A stretch of DNA of 64,000 bases from an uncultured Clostridia bacterium (GTDB taxonomy: Bacteria > Bacillota > Clostridia > Christensenellales > UBA1242). The translations under genes were made by a program, and so were the position numbers. The stretch's first letter is position 1; every line of letters starts with the position of its first letter. Location of the stretch: contig CAKVHW010000004.1 of NCBI GenBank assembly GCA_934754495.1, positions 62,001 to 126,000 of the forward strand. Reading direction: 5' to 3'. This document shows, piece by piece, positions 26,493 through 36,758 of the stretch. Under the pieces are notes generated by a model. The model did no database searches, was not told where the DNA came from, and saw only the letters and a list, made by a program, of their open reading frames with translations.

Positions 26493-28805
26493 TTACATAA
26501 AATACCAGCTTAGTGTTTTGTCATCGCCTTCTAAAATTTTATCATCAATAAGGCACTCAAAAATATTTTTTGTAAATATGCTGGTTTCGTTTGATTTTAC
26601 TTCCACATCATTAACACCATTTCGCACTAGCACATAGAATGTGTACATTGAGTTTGGTGCAAAATTAGAATAATCAATAATCTGTTCGCCACTTTTATTT
26701 TCAATTGTAGATATTATGTGATTATTACAATACACATCGTATATCAAGTAATCTTTAGCCTCAACCTTAATTTTTGCGGTGTTTTCACTTTTGTCGTAGT
26801 AAACCGAATAATTGCATGTAATATTAGAAAATGTATCACTATATTCAGTTGGTTTAAATCGTTCGGCAAATATTTCTTCAATAGTATATCTATCTGGACA
26901 TGTTTCGTCTGCTAATTTAATTGTGTGATTTTCACTTAAGTTTTTTTCATCAATTCTTAGAGTTACAACATTGTCTGGTCTCATAAAATCAGTAGGCTTT
27001 GTTGTGTTAATTTCACCTAGTACATTCTTTACCATATCAGTGCAATAAGTTCCGCCATTATTACTGCCTTCAAGGTTGTATTCTGGGTCAAAAGTATAAT
27101 TGCCAAGCCAAATACCAATTGTGTCATTTGTGGTGAATGCTATGCTGTACACGTCAGAATTTTGATTTGTTCCTTTAATGGCAACCGTACCTGTTTTGCC
27201 AGCAACCTGAAATGGCAAGTGACGAAGTCTACTACTTGTTCCGTAATACACACCATCTCTAAGTAGGTCAGTCATAAGGTAGGCGGTATCTTCACCCATA
27301 ACATGTATTGGTTCTGGCTTATTTTCGTACACAACAACATTAGATGCGGTTGTTATTTTTTTTATAAACTTTGCTGGAACATAATTACCATTGTTTACAA
27401 ATGGCGTATAACTATTCACAAGGTCTTTTAGGCTAACACCTTCATTAAATCCGCCAAGTGCTAAAGCATAGCCAGTGTCGTACTCATTAAAGGTTATTCC
27501 TGTTTTTTTCGCAAAATTTTTGCAACGTTCTATTCCCACATAATCCATAACCTTTACTGCTGGAACATTAAGACTTTTTGCAACTGCATCTCTAACACTT
27601 ACATAACCATAAAAGTGGTTGCCAACATTATTAGGACTGTAACCATTATAATAAATTTTTTCATCTAAAATTTGGCTACAATTACTTATTTCGCCATATT
27701 CTAGAGCAGGTGCATATACTAAAATTGGCTTAATAGCACTGCCGGGTTGACGCTTAAAATTACTTAAATCATATTTGCTTTTGCCATACATTGCACTTAC
27801 GCCAAATGTGTGGTTGTCTATTATTATTCCTAGGCTATCTGCAACATTTCCAAAAGTATTTTTGTGATAATAATTTTCGTCTTTTAATGTTTCAACAAGA
27901 GATTTTTGCTTTTCAGTATCAAGATATGTATATATTTTATAGTTGTTAAGAGTTATTTGTTGGAGTGACATGTTTAGTATTTTTTCTGCTTCTTTTTTTA
28001 CATTTTCTAAATATATTCCATCATTATCATTGTTTATTTGAATGTTTAATTCAATTGGTTTTTCACTATATTTTTTGTATTCTTCATCACTAATATAGCC
28101 ATCATTAAATAGTGAATTTAGCACTAAATTACGTCTTTTTAGGCTACTTTCATAATCTTTTGTTGGGCTATAAATACTAGGCGCTTTAATTAGTCCAGCA
28201 AGGGTAGCACTTTCGATTAAATTAAGTTCTTTTGCAGGTTTATTAAAATAGTGATTACTTGCCTCTTCAATACCATAACAGCCATCACCAAAATATATTA
28301 CATTAAGGTATGTTTCTAGTATTTCGTCTTTTGTAAATGCTTTTTCAAGTTTTTTAGTAAGCACAATTTCTTTTACTTTGCGCTTTAAAGTTTTTTCATT
28401 AGATAGGTGAGTGTTTTTAATAAGTTGTTGGCTAATAGTTGAAGCACCTTCTTTAAAACTATGGCTTTTAATGTTGTTAAGCATTGCCTTAGCAATTCGC
28501 TTGTAATTAACACCATTATGCTTATAAAAATTTTTGTCTTCAATACTTAAAAAACAATTAATTGTATCATCTTTAAGGTCGCCAAGTGGTACAATTTTTT
28601 TGCCATCTACAGACGTATTTTCCACAAGTTCACCATTATCACTATACACATTTATTTGTTTGGTTGCTGATATTATTTTATTTTTATCAAAGGTTACATT
28701 CTTTGTTTCGTTCATAATATTTGTTATGAAAATCACCCCAATAATTGCAACTATTATAGTCATAATAAAAAACACAATTAATGATATTTTCAAAACTTTT
28801 TTCAT
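26493..28805 (-). CDS. Class A penicillin-binding protein (PBP1A-like)
   Basis: The 770-residue enzyme polymerises and cross-links peptidoglycan at the outer membrane face. It has an N-terminal anchor (ISLIVFFIMTIIVAIIGVIFI), a GT51 glycosyltransferase (IEDKNFYKHNGVNYKRIAKA, GASTISQQLIKN, KKLEKAFTKDEILETYLN) and a transpeptidase with the SxxK motif in RQPGSAIKPI, the SxN motif in AKSLNVPAVK and KTG in AGKTGTVAIKG. A C-terminal region of about 150 residues follows, including a fibronectin-like stretch. It is a lone gene facing recA; the start (ATG, 28805-28803) has AAGGA seven bases upstream. Confidence 0.93.
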   Translation of the reverse strand: MKKVLKISLIVFFIMTIIVAIIGVIFITNIMNETKNVTFDKNKIISATKQINVYSDNGELVENTSVDGKKIVPLGDLKDDTINCFLSIEDKNFYKHNGVNYKRIAKAMLNNIKSHSFKEGASTISQQLIKNTHLSNEKTLKRKVKEIVLTKKLEKAFTKDEILETYLNVIYFGDGCYGIEEASNHYFNKPAKELNLIESATLAGLIKAPSIYSPTKDYESSLKRRNLVLNSLFNDGYISDEEYKKYSEKPIELNIQINNDNDGIYLENVKKEAEKILNMSLQQITLNNYKIYTYLDTEKQKSLVETLKDENYYHKNTFGNVADSLGIIIDNHTFGVSAMYGKSKYDLSNFKRQPGSAIKPILVYAPALEYGEISNCSQILDEKIYYNGYSPNNVGNHFYGYVSVRDAVAKSLNVPAVKVMDYVGIERCKNFAKKTGITFNEYDTGYALALGGFNEGVSLKDLVNSYTPFVNNGNYVPAKFIKKITTASNVVVYENKPEPIHVMGEDTAYLMTDLLRDGVYYGTSSRLRHLPFQVAGKTGTVAIKGTNQNSDVYSIAFTTNDTIGIWLGNYTFDPEYNLEGSNNGGTYCTDMVKNVLGEINTTKPTDFMRPDNVVTLRIDEKNLSENHTIKLADETCPDRYTIEEIFAERFKPTEYSDTFSNITCNYSVYYDKSENTAKIKVEAKDYLIYDVYCNNHIISTIENKSGEQIIDYSNFAPNSMYTFYVLVRNGVNDVEVKSNETSIFTKNIFECLIDDKILEGDDKTLSWYFM

Positions 28806-28930
28806 TTGTTTTTCCTTATTTTTAAATATATTTTATTATTAATATATAGTATTTATAAAAAATATATTTTTATGTTGAAAAATAGTAGAAAATTTAGTAT
28901 AATAAAGTGATTTATTTTAGGGGAATTATA

Positions 28931-30250
28931 ATGACAGAAAAAAAGTATTTTATTAAAACATATGGTTGTCAAATGAACGTGCACGAAAGTGAAAAACTTG
29001 CAGGTATGCTTGTTTCACTCGGCTACAATGAAACCGATAAAATGGACGATGCCGATATTATCGTTTTTAACACATGCTGTATTCGTGACGGCTGTGAACA
29101 AAAAGTGTTTGGCAATCTTGGTAATTTAAAGAGATTAAAGAAACAAAAACCTGACCTTATTACCGCAATTTGTGGTTGTTTGACACAAGCCGATGGTAGA
29201 AAAGATATTATAAGAAAACGTTTTCCTTATGTAAATATAGTTTTTGGCACTCACAACCTTAACGAGTTTAAAAACTATATTTTGGCTTACAATAAATCTC
29301 ACCAAAATATTTACGAAGTTTGGGACACCGAACACGAAATTAACGAAGATGTTGACATGTTTAGAACAAGCAACAACAATGCATGGGTTAACATTATGTA
29401 TGGTTGTAACAACTTTTGCACTTACTGCATTGTTCCTTATGTAAGAGGTAGAGAACGTAGTCGTATGCCAGAGGATATTGTGGCAGAAGTAAAAGACCTA
29501 GTAAAAAATGGTTATAAATACATAACACTTCTTGGTCAAAATGTTAATAGCTATGGCAACGACCTTAATGACCCAAATATTACATTTGCCAACCTACTAA
29601 TAAAACTTTCCGAACTAGATGGTGATTTTAAAATAAGATTTATGACATCTCACCCTAAGGACCTAAATGACGATGTTATTAATGCAATTGCAACTCACGA
29701 TAAACTTGCTAAATACATTCATCTACCAGTTCAATCAGGTAGCAACAGAATTTTAAAACTCATGAACAGAAAGTATACAATTGAGCATTATATGACACTT
29801 ATTGAAAAGATTCGTAAAGCAATGCCAACTTGTTATATTTCAACCGATATTATCGTAGGTTTTCCAGACGAAACAGAACAAGATTTTCTAGACACTTACA
29901 ATCTTATTGAAACCGTAAGATACGATGGTGTATTTGCATTTATGTTTTCACCACGTACTGGCACGGTGGCAGAAAAAATGGAAAATCAAATTGACGAAAA
30001 GATTAAAAACGAACGTGTTAATAGATTATTAAAACTTTCTAAAGCAATAACCAAAGAAAAAACAAAAGAATGCTTAAACAATATTTATGATGTGTTGGTA
30101 GAAAAAATTGAAGACAATGTGGCTCACTCAGTAAATGATAGTGGTCGTTCAATTTTAATTGAGAATGCAGACCAGCTTGAAGTAAACAAATTTTATAAAG
30201 TTAAAGTTGTTAGGGTGTCAAACAACACATTATATGCTTCAATCATCTAG
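28931..30250 (+). CDS. miaB: tRNA-2-methylthio-N6-dimethylallyladenosine synthase MiaB
   Basis: MiaB is a radical-SAM enzyme that methylthiolates position 37 of tRNAs already modified by MiaA. The protein has KTYGCQMNVHESEK and NTCCIRD (first cluster) plus YGCNNFCTYCIVPYVRGRERSR (radical SAM) and a C-terminal TRAM domain. ATG at 28931 is chosen over GTG at 28907 because AGGGG (28919-28923) lies seven bases before it; this gives 439 residues. miaA, which acts one step earlier, lies downstream past mutS and mutL. Confidence 0.95.
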   Translation: MTEKKYFIKTYGCQMNVHESEKLAGMLVSLGYNETDKMDDADIIVFNTCCIRDGCEQKVFGNLGNLKRLKKQKPDLITAICGCLTQADGRKDIIRKRFPYVNIVFGTHNLNEFKNYILAYNKSHQNIYEVWDTEHEINEDVDMFRTSNNNAWVNIMYGCNNFCTYCIVPYVRGRERSRMPEDIVAEVKDLVKNGYKYITLLGQNVNSYGNDLNDPNITFANLLIKLSELDGDFKIRFMTSHPKDLNDDVINAIATHDKLAKYIHLPVQSGSNRILKLMNRKYTIEHYMTLIEKIRKAMPTCYISTDIIVGFPDETEQDFLDTYNLIETVRYDGVFAFMFSPRTGTVAEKMENQIDEKIKNERVNRLLKLSKAITKEKTKECLNNIYDVLVEKIEDNVAHSVNDSGRSILIENADQLEVNKFYKVKVVRVSNNTLYASII

Positions 30251-30276
30251 TTGAATGGTTTTAACAAACCAATCAA
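30251..30276 (+). other. Inverted repeat between miaB and mutS
   Basis: TTGAATGGTTT (30251-30261) and AAACCAATCAA (30266-30276) can pair with one mismatch around a four-base loop. It starts right at the end of miaB and has no T run, so it is more likely an mRNA-stability or processing structure than a terminator. Confidence 0.4.
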
Positions 30277-30320
30277 AGTATTTTAAGATTTGTTAAATAA
30301 AAACAAAGGAAATAGTTAAT

Positions 30321-32912
30321 ATGAAAAAAGAAATTTCACCAATGATGCAACATTATCTTAATATAAAAGAAAAACACAAAGACTCAGTTTTGTTTTATCG
30401 TCTTGGTGACTTTTATGAAATGTTTTTTGAAGATGCCGAACTTTGTAGCAGGGTACTTGACCTAACCCTTACTGGTAAAGACTGTGGATTAGACAAACGT
30501 GCCCCAATGTGCGGTATACCATATCATGCAGCAGATGGCTACATTGCAAAACTTATTTCAAACGGCTATAAAGTAGCAATTTGTGAACAACTTACAGACC
30601 CTAAACCTGGCAAACTTGTAGAACGTGACGTTGTTAGAATTATTACTCCTGGTACAGTCATTGATTCCGACATGATGGAAGGAGCTCAAAACAACTACCT
30701 AGCAAGTATATTTAAAGACAAACAAAACATTGGGTTAAGTTATACTGATATCTCAACTGGCGAAATGTATTTGTCAGAGTTTGTGGGAGATGTTTCACTA
30801 AGCGAATTAAATGATGCACTTGTAAGAATAAAACCAAGCGAGATTATTTGTAATGCTGAAATGGGTAAATATGCTGGTGATTTATCATGTGTAAAGGGGA
30901 AATACATCCCAGACTTTCAAGTTTACGATGAATCACATTTTGAGTTTAAAAAGAGCGAACAACAATTAAAAAACCAACTTCATGCTGATTCATTAAAACC
31001 ATACAACTGTGCAACACGTACATTTGCTATTCAAAGCACAGGCGGTTTACTAGATTACATATTCGAAACACAAAAGCGAACACTAACTCACCTTAACACA
31101 CTTCATTACATTATAAACAATAAGTTTATGCAGATTGATGCAAATACACGTCGTAACCTAGAACTTACCGAAACAATGAAAGACCGTAAAAAACGTGGTT
31201 CGGTGTTATGGCTTTTGAATAAGGCCGAAACTCGTATGGGAATGCGTACTATAGAGAGTTTTATCTCACAACCACTATACGATGAAAAAGAAATAAATTA
31301 CCGACTAAAAGGTGTTGAAGAACTTGTAAAAAATGTATATGCAAGAGAAACACTTAAAGAACAACTTCGCTCAATTTATGACTTTGAGAGAATTTGTGGC
31401 AAATTAAGTTATGGCAACATCAATGCAAAAGACTGTCTTAATCTTAAAAACTCATTAGTTGTTTTACCACAAATTAAACAAATACTTAGTAAGTTTTCAT
31501 CACCAATACTTGTAGACATTAATAACAACATTAAGGAAGAAGCCAAAATATCGGACATGTTAGAAAGGGCAATAGACCCAGAATGTGCCACAAACATGAA
31601 AGATGGCAAGTTTATTAGAGCGGGCTATAATAGTGAACTTGACGAACTAAATGCACTAGCAACTAATAGCCGTGATGTAATAATCCAATTAGAACAACAC
31701 GAACGCAACTCAACGGGAATTAAAAACCTTAAAATTGGCTACAACAAAGTATTTGGTTATTATATTGAAGTACCTAATTCACAATCAGAATTAGTTCCTT
31801 ACAATTATATTAGAAAACAAACCACAACTAATGCAGAAAGATATATAACAGAAGAACTTAAAAATCTTGAAACAAAACTCCTTAATGCCAACGACCAAAA
31901 ACTAGAACTTGAATTTAAGTTGTTTGAAGAGATTAAAACAAAATTATTAGAGCACCTATTTGATATGCAAACATCTGCAAGAGCAGTAGGGCTACTAGAT
32001 GCAATACTTTCGTTTGCTACGGTGGCAGTTGATAACAACTATGTAAAACCAATAATAGACAAAACAAGTAGTGTTATTGAAATTATTGGTGGAAGACACC
32101 CAATTGTAGAAGCATTAAACAAGCAAGAAGACTTTGTGCCAAACGATACACTTCTTAATAATACCGATTGTCGCACAATGATAATTACCGGCCCAAACAT
32201 GGCAGGGAAAAGCACATATATGCGTCAAGTTGCATTAATTACACTTATGGCACACATTGGTTCATTCGTGCCTGCTAAATCGGCTAAAATTGGGTTAACC
32301 GACCGTATTTTCACCCGTGTTGGTGCAAGTGACGACCTTTCATTTGGACAAAGTACATTCATGGTTGAAATGTCCGAAGTTAGCAATATTTTAAGGAACG
32401 CAACCAACAATAGCCTTATTATTCTAGATGAAGTAGGCCGTGGAACAAGCACTTTTGACGGACTAAGTATTGCTTGGAGCGTTATGGAATATGTTTCTAC
32501 ACACCTTAATGCAAAAACTCTTTTTGCCACACACTATCACGAACTTACCGAACTCGAAGGTATTTTGGAAGGTGTTAAAAACTATCGTGTTAGTGTTAAG
32601 GAATACAATAATTCGGTTATTTTTCTACGTAAAATTGTAAGAGGTGGAACAAATAAAAGCTTTGGTATTGAAGTTGCAAGTTTAGCTGGTCTTCCAGAAC
32701 AAGTAGTATCTAGAGCAAGAGAAATTTTAAGCAAACTTGAAGAAAGCGAACAGAATAAAAAAGTTGACCTTGTAAACCCAACCGAATCTAAAAAACAGAC
32801 AAAAAACTTAAGTACAATTGTGCAAATTCTATCAGATTTAGACCTAAATACACTTACTCCTTTAAATGCATTTGATATTTTAGTACAACTTAAAAATGAA
32901 ATTAAGGATTAA
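30321..32912 (+). CDS. mutS: DNA mismatch repair protein MutS
   Basis: MutS recognises base mismatches and recruits MutL. The 863-residue protein has the mismatch-reading N-terminus with the Phe-x-Glu wedge (GDFYEMFFEDAE), the clamp and lever domains, and the ATPase (Walker A TGPNMAGKSTYMRQVA, LDEVGRGTSTFDGLSIAWS). Length and order match MutS1. mutL begins two bases after its stop. Confidence 0.97.
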   Translation: MKKEISPMMQHYLNIKEKHKDSVLFYRLGDFYEMFFEDAELCSRVLDLTLTGKDCGLDKRAPMCGIPYHAADGYIAKLISNGYKVAICEQLTDPKPGKLVERDVVRIITPGTVIDSDMMEGAQNNYLASIFKDKQNIGLSYTDISTGEMYLSEFVGDVSLSELNDALVRIKPSEIICNAEMGKYAGDLSCVKGKYIPDFQVYDESHFEFKKSEQQLKNQLHADSLKPYNCATRTFAIQSTGGLLDYIFETQKRTLTHLNTLHYIINNKFMQIDANTRRNLELTETMKDRKKRGSVLWLLNKAETRMGMRTIESFISQPLYDEKEINYRLKGVEELVKNVYARETLKEQLRSIYDFERICGKLSYGNINAKDCLNLKNSLVVLPQIKQILSKFSSPILVDINNNIKEEAKISDMLERAIDPECATNMKDGKFIRAGYNSELDELNALATNSRDVIIQLEQHERNSTGIKNLKIGYNKVFGYYIEVPNSQSELVPYNYIRKQTTTNAERYITEELKNLETKLLNANDQKLELEFKLFEEIKTKLLEHLFDMQTSARAVGLLDAILSFATVAVDNNYVKPIIDKTSSVIEIIGGRHPIVEALNKQEDFVPNDTLLNNTDCRTMIITGPNMAGKSTYMRQVALITLMAHIGSFVPAKSAKIGLTDRIFTRVGASDDLSFGQSTFMVEMSEVSNILRNATNNSLIILDEVGRGTSTFDGLSIAWSVMEYVSTHLNAKTLFATHYHELTELEGILEGVKNYRVSVKEYNNSVIFLRKIVRGGTNKSFGIEVASLAGLPEQVVSRAREILSKLEESEQNKKVDLVNPTESKKQTKNLSTIVQILSDLDLNTLTPLNAFDILVQLKNEIKD

Positions 32913-32914
32913 TT

Positions 32915-34876
32915 ATGAGTAAAATTAATGTTTTAGATAAATCAATATTTAATCTTATCGCTGCTGGTGAAGTTGTTGAAAAACCCGCAAGCGTTGTTAA
33001 GGAACTTGTTGAAAACTCAATTGATGCAGGTGCCACACAAATTAATATTGAAATAGTTAATGGCGGAATAACAAAAATAAGGGTTACCGATAATGGTTGT
33101 GGTATTGAAAAAGATGACCTAACAAAGGCTTTTTTACCACACGCAACAAGCAAAGTCAAAACAGCCGATGACCTAGGTAGAATTGGCACTCTTGGTTTTA
33201 GGGGAGAAGCACTTAGTTCTATTGCCGCTGTTTCTAAAATTACTATGCTTTCAAAAACCGCTGATAGTGATGGCAATAAAATTGTTATTGAAGGTGGCGA
33301 AGTTAAAAGCATTTCGCCTATTGGTTGTGTTGACGGCACAAGCATTTCTGTAGAACAATTATTTTACAATATTCCTGCACGTGCAAAATATTTAAGAAAA
33401 GAACGTCAAGAAGAAGGCGACATAACCAACTATGTTGCTAGATTAATTTTATCTAATCCTAATGTTGCTATTAAATACATTGCTAATGATAAGGTTGTTT
33501 ATCAATCTACTGGCAATGGACTATATGATGCAATGTATGCCATTTATGGTAAAAGCATTGTTGAAAATGTGACCGATTTTGAATATAAAGACGACACATA
33601 TCATGTGTACGGTTATATTGGTAACCCAACTTTTTCAAAGCCAAACAGAACATACCAAACACTTGTTGTTAATGGAAGGTATGTAATTAGCCAATCACTT
33701 TCGGTTGCTATTTACAAGGCATATGAAAACTTTATTATGAAGGGCACATTCCCATTCTTTGTGCTTAATATTGATGTTGCACTAGATAAAGTTGATGTAA
33801 ATGTTCATCCAAATAAGCTTGAAGTAAAATTCGAAGACAACAATCATATTTTTGGAATTTTATACTCAGCAATCTCAACAAAACTTTATGATATTCATGC
33901 AATTAACACCATAGGTTATAGCGAAAATCAAGAGGCAAAATCAGAACCAACTGTTAATATGGTTAAACCTATTTCTGAAAACGAAGGAAGTTCTTTTAAA
34001 TCTAATTTTGTTGATAAAGTAAACGAAGAGCATACTTACACACCAATTAAGGAAACTGTCATTGAAAAACAACCTAAAGTTGAAAGTGAAGTAAACGACA
34101 CACCTAAAGAAGTTACCCTTGAAAAAGATGACTTATTTAATGAAAACTTCAAAACAATAAGTGATTTACTTGTAAGCAAAGATAGCGCTACTAAAGTTGC
34201 AAACAACGACCTTGCATACACACTTGCCGAACAACTTACAATGAAACAAAAAGAAGTTATGCCAAAGGTTGAAAACGCACCAGAACTTTCGCTTGACATT
34301 GACACCTATAAAATTGTTGGCACACTATTTAATACTTACATCATTGTAGAACAAAAAGAAACCATGTTTTTAATTGACCAACATGCAGCACATGAAAGAT
34401 TACTTTTTGATAAATTTAAAGCAGAGTACGAAAGGTCTATAATCTCGTCACAACCACTTTTAATTCCACATTTACTTGAAGTAAATAATCAAGAAGCAGA
34501 ATTTTTAAACGAAAATATAGGCGAGTTAAAACAATTGGGCTTTGACCTAGAACCTTTTGGAAGCAATACTTACAAGGTTAACTCTGTTCCAAATACTCTT
34601 AAAAATATTAATATTCAAGCATTTTTTAATGAGGTTTTGAGCGGCGTAAACAATCGTTTTGTAATGAAAAAAACCGATATTATGCACGACTATCTTGCTA
34701 AAAGTGCTTGCCGTGCCGCTGTTAAGGCTAATGACATTTTGTGTGACGAAGAAATCAAAGTTTTGCTTACAAATATAAGCAATAAAGACCAAGTTTTACT
34801 TTGCCCACATGGCAGACCAATAATACTAAAAATCACCAAAAACGACATTGAAAAATGGTTTAAAAGGTTAGTGTAA
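32915..34876 (+). CDS. mutL: DNA mismatch repair protein MutL
   Basis: MutL couples MutS to strand removal. The 653-residue protein has the GHKL ATPase (IAAGEVVEKPASVVKELVENSIDAG, DNGCGI, FRGEALSSIAAVSK), a disordered linker (about 345-470) and a C-terminal dimerisation domain. The endonuclease signature reads DQHAAHERLLFD near residue 487, where the last acidic residue of the consensus DQHA-x2-E-x4-E is Asp; ACRAAVKAND and CPHGRP, also needed for metal binding, are present. It is likely a nicking-type MutL, as expected without mutH. Confidence 0.96.
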   Translation: MSKINVLDKSIFNLIAAGEVVEKPASVVKELVENSIDAGATQINIEIVNGGITKIRVTDNGCGIEKDDLTKAFLPHATSKVKTADDLGRIGTLGFRGEALSSIAAVSKITMLSKTADSDGNKIVIEGGEVKSISPIGCVDGTSISVEQLFYNIPARAKYLRKERQEEGDITNYVARLILSNPNVAIKYIANDKVVYQSTGNGLYDAMYAIYGKSIVENVTDFEYKDDTYHVYGYIGNPTFSKPNRTYQTLVVNGRYVISQSLSVAIYKAYENFIMKGTFPFFVLNIDVALDKVDVNVHPNKLEVKFEDNNHIFGILYSAISTKLYDIHAINTIGYSENQEAKSEPTVNMVKPISENEGSSFKSNFVDKVNEEHTYTPIKETVIEKQPKVESEVNDTPKEVTLEKDDLFNENFKTISDLLVSKDSATKVANNDLAYTLAEQLTMKQKEVMPKVENAPELSLDIDTYKIVGTLFNTYIIVEQKETMFLIDQHAAHERLLFDKFKAEYERSIISSQPLLIPHLLEVNNQEAEFLNENIGELKQLGFDLEPFGSNTYKVNSVPNTLKNINIQAFFNEVLSGVNNRFVMKKTDIMHDYLAKSACRAAVKANDILCDEEIKVLLTNISNKDQVLLCPHGRPIILKITKNDIEKWFKRLV

Positions 34877-34877
34877 T

Positions 34878-35792
34878 ATGGCATACGATTGTATTATTAT
34901 TGTAGGGCCAACAGCATCTGGTAAAACAAAATTATCTGTTGAATTAGCAAAACTTTTAAACACTGAGATTATAAGTGCCGATAGCCAACAATTTATTAAA
35001 GGGCTTGATATAGGCACAGCCAAAGTAACACCTGATGAAATGTGTGGAATTAAACACCACATGATAGATATAATTGATGTTGGTCAAGATTACACCGTTT
35101 CAGAATATAGAGACGAAACATTAAAGTTGATTAACAACCTAAAAACTCAAGGTAAGATTCCAGTAATTGTTGGCGGAACAGGATTGTATGTAAACTCGCT
35201 TATTTACAATTATTCATTTGGAAATGCTGACAAGGATCAATCAATTAGAGATTATTATTTTGATCTTTACAAAAAAAATGGTGCAGAGTATATACACAAT
35301 ATTCTTAAAAACCTTGACCCAAAATCTGCAAATGAAATACACCCCAACAATGTTAAAAGAGTTGTTAGGGCAATTGAAATAGCTAGGACATCCGACACTA
35401 AAAAATCAGAACAAGTTTTGGAAAAAAATAACGACATTAACCCATTAATTGTTGGGCTTAATCCACCTAGACCAGTATTATTTAATAATATTGATAAACG
35501 TGTTGATATTATGATGGAACAAGGTTTAAAAAAGGAAACAGACAAGTTATTTGAACAAGGCTACTACACAAATAAAAATGTTACACTTCCAATTGGCTAT
35601 AGTGAATGGAATATGTATTACATTCAAAAAATGCCAATAATGAGTGTTGTCGAGCAAATTAAACTTGATACAAGGCACTATGCAAAACGTCAAATGACAT
35701 GGTTTAAAAAACTAGACAATGTAGTGTGGTTTAACCCTGTAGAAACATCAATTTCTGATATTTTGAATAGTATTATGCAAATGCTTAAATAA
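34878..35792 (+). CDS. miaA: tRNA dimethylallyltransferase MiaA
   Basis: MiaA transfers a dimethylallyl group to A37 of tRNAs reading codons that start with U. The 304-residue protein has the P-loop IIVGPTASGKTKLSVELA, SADSQQFIKGLDIGTAK, HHMIDI, VGGTGLYV and the tRNA-contact RHYAKRQMTWFKK. It begins one base after mutL ends. The usual hfq downstream is missing; instead a terminator and the convergent lexA follow. Confidence 0.95.
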   Translation: MAYDCIIIVGPTASGKTKLSVELAKLLNTEIISADSQQFIKGLDIGTAKVTPDEMCGIKHHMIDIIDVGQDYTVSEYRDETLKLINNLKTQGKIPVIVGGTGLYVNSLIYNYSFGNADKDQSIRDYYFDLYKKNGAEYIHNILKNLDPKSANEIHPNNVKRVVRAIEIARTSDTKKSEQVLEKNNDINPLIVGLNPPRPVLFNNIDKRVDIMMEQGLKKETDKLFEQGYYTNKNVTLPIGYSEWNMYYIQKMPIMSVVEQIKLDTRHYAKRQMTWFKKLDNVVWFNPVETSISDILNSIMQMLK

Positions 35793-35827
35793 TCATTAAT
35801 ACTATTTAGTATTATAATAAAAAAATA

Positions 35828-35858
35828 AAAACACCATTAACTAAAATGGTGTTTTTTT
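35828..35858. terminator. Bidirectional terminator between miaA and lexA
   Basis: AAAACACCATT (35828-35838) pairs with AATGGTGTTTT (35845-35855). T runs on both strands let it end both convergent transcripts. Confidence 0.85.
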
Positions 35859-35883
35859 ATATAATGTAGTATTATCTTAAAAA

Positions 35884-36516
35884 TTAAAATTTTCTAACAA
35901 GTCCAATAACCTTACCTAGTATCTGAACTTCGTCTACAATAATAGGTGACATTGTGTCATTTTCAGGTTGCAATCTATAATGACCGTTTTCTTTATAAAA
36001 TCTTTTTACCGTGGCTGAGCCATCAATTAATGCAGCTACAATTTCACCATTATCGGCATAAGATTGCTGTCTTACAATAATTTGGTCACCATTAAATATT
36101 CCGGCATTAATCATACTTTCACCTTTAACCGTTAGCATAAATAATCCATCTCCACGGAATAGATTAGGTGATACCATAAAATATTCTTCACAATTTTCAA
36201 CCGCTAAAATAGGCTCACCAGCGGTAATTACACCAAGCATAGGAATTGCTGTAAGCCCATTAGAATTATCTGTGCTAACAACCTTGGAAAATCCTGAAAC
36301 AACATCTTTAGAAACAACTTCTAAAGCACGATTTTTATTAGGATTTTTTCTAATAAAACCATCTTCTTCAAGCTTTGAAAGGTGATAAGCAATAGTGCTA
36401 GTGCTATTAACTTTTACTGCACGACACATTTCTCTTACTGTAGGAGGGTAACCATTATCATCTACATACTTTTTTATAAACTCTAAAAGTTGTTGTTGTT
36501 TATCTAATTTTTTCAT
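35884..36516 (-). CDS. lexA: SOS repressor LexA
   Basis: LexA represses DNA-damage genes and cleaves itself when RecA is active. From the ATG at 36516 the protein has 210 residues. It has the N-terminal winged helix (GYPPTVREMCRAVKVNSTSTIAYHL), the cleavage site Ala99-Gly100 (VITAGEP), the catalytic Ser134 (GESMINAG) and Lys171 (ATVKRF). ATG 36516 is preferred to TTG 36522 because AAGGA lies eight bases upstream of the ATG. Its promoter carries a LexA-like box, so it represses itself. The tyrosine recombinase gene lies upstream on the same strand behind a terminator. Confidence 0.96.
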   Translation of the reverse strand: MKKLDKQQQLLEFIKKYVDDNGYPPTVREMCRAVKVNSTSTIAYHLSKLEEDGFIRKNPNKNRALEVVSKDVVSGFSKVVSTDNSNGLTAIPMLGVITAGEPILAVENCEEYFMVSPNLFRGDGLFMLTVKGESMINAGIFNGDQIIVRQQSYADNGEIVAALIDGSATVKRFYKENGHYRLQPENDTMSPIIVDEVQILGKVIGLVRKF

Positions 36517-36550
36517 ACACAATTCCTTGTTTGTAAATTCTTATATAAGA

Positions 36551-36590
36551 ATAATACCATATGATAAATCCATTGTCAAACATTTGTTCT
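36551..36590 (-). promoter_or_regulatory. lexA promoter with LexA operator
   Basis: On the minus strand TTGACA (36579-36574) and TATTAT (36556-36551) are 17 bases apart. AGAACAAATGTTTG (36590-36577) matches the Gram-positive LexA box and overlaps the -35 box, a classic autorepression layout. Confidence 0.75.
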
Positions 36591-36599
36591 AAGTTTTTA

Positions 36600-36641
36600 T
36601 AAAAAAATCGAACATATATTTTAGTAAAAATATGTCCGATT
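36600..36641 (-). terminator. Terminator after the tyrosine recombinase gene
   Basis: A long near-perfect inverted repeat (36606-36622 with 36626-36641) reads on the minus strand into a run of seven T residues. Its stems contain GAACATAT-type half sites, but with the T run a terminator is the simpler reading. Confidence 0.65.
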
Positions 36642-36758
36642 AGTTAGTTAATAACAATATGAATTAAAAATATAATATTGTTATTTTATATATACTAATT
36701 AAATTTTTGTTACAATAATACCATTTTAAATCAATAAAAGGCGATTTAAGCATGTGTT

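Noticed and set aside
36606..36641. Long inverted repeat with GAACATAT halves as a second LexA operator
   Set aside because: On the minus strand it leads into seven T residues right after the recombinase gene, so a terminator is the simpler reading. The half-site spacing does not fit a LexA box.
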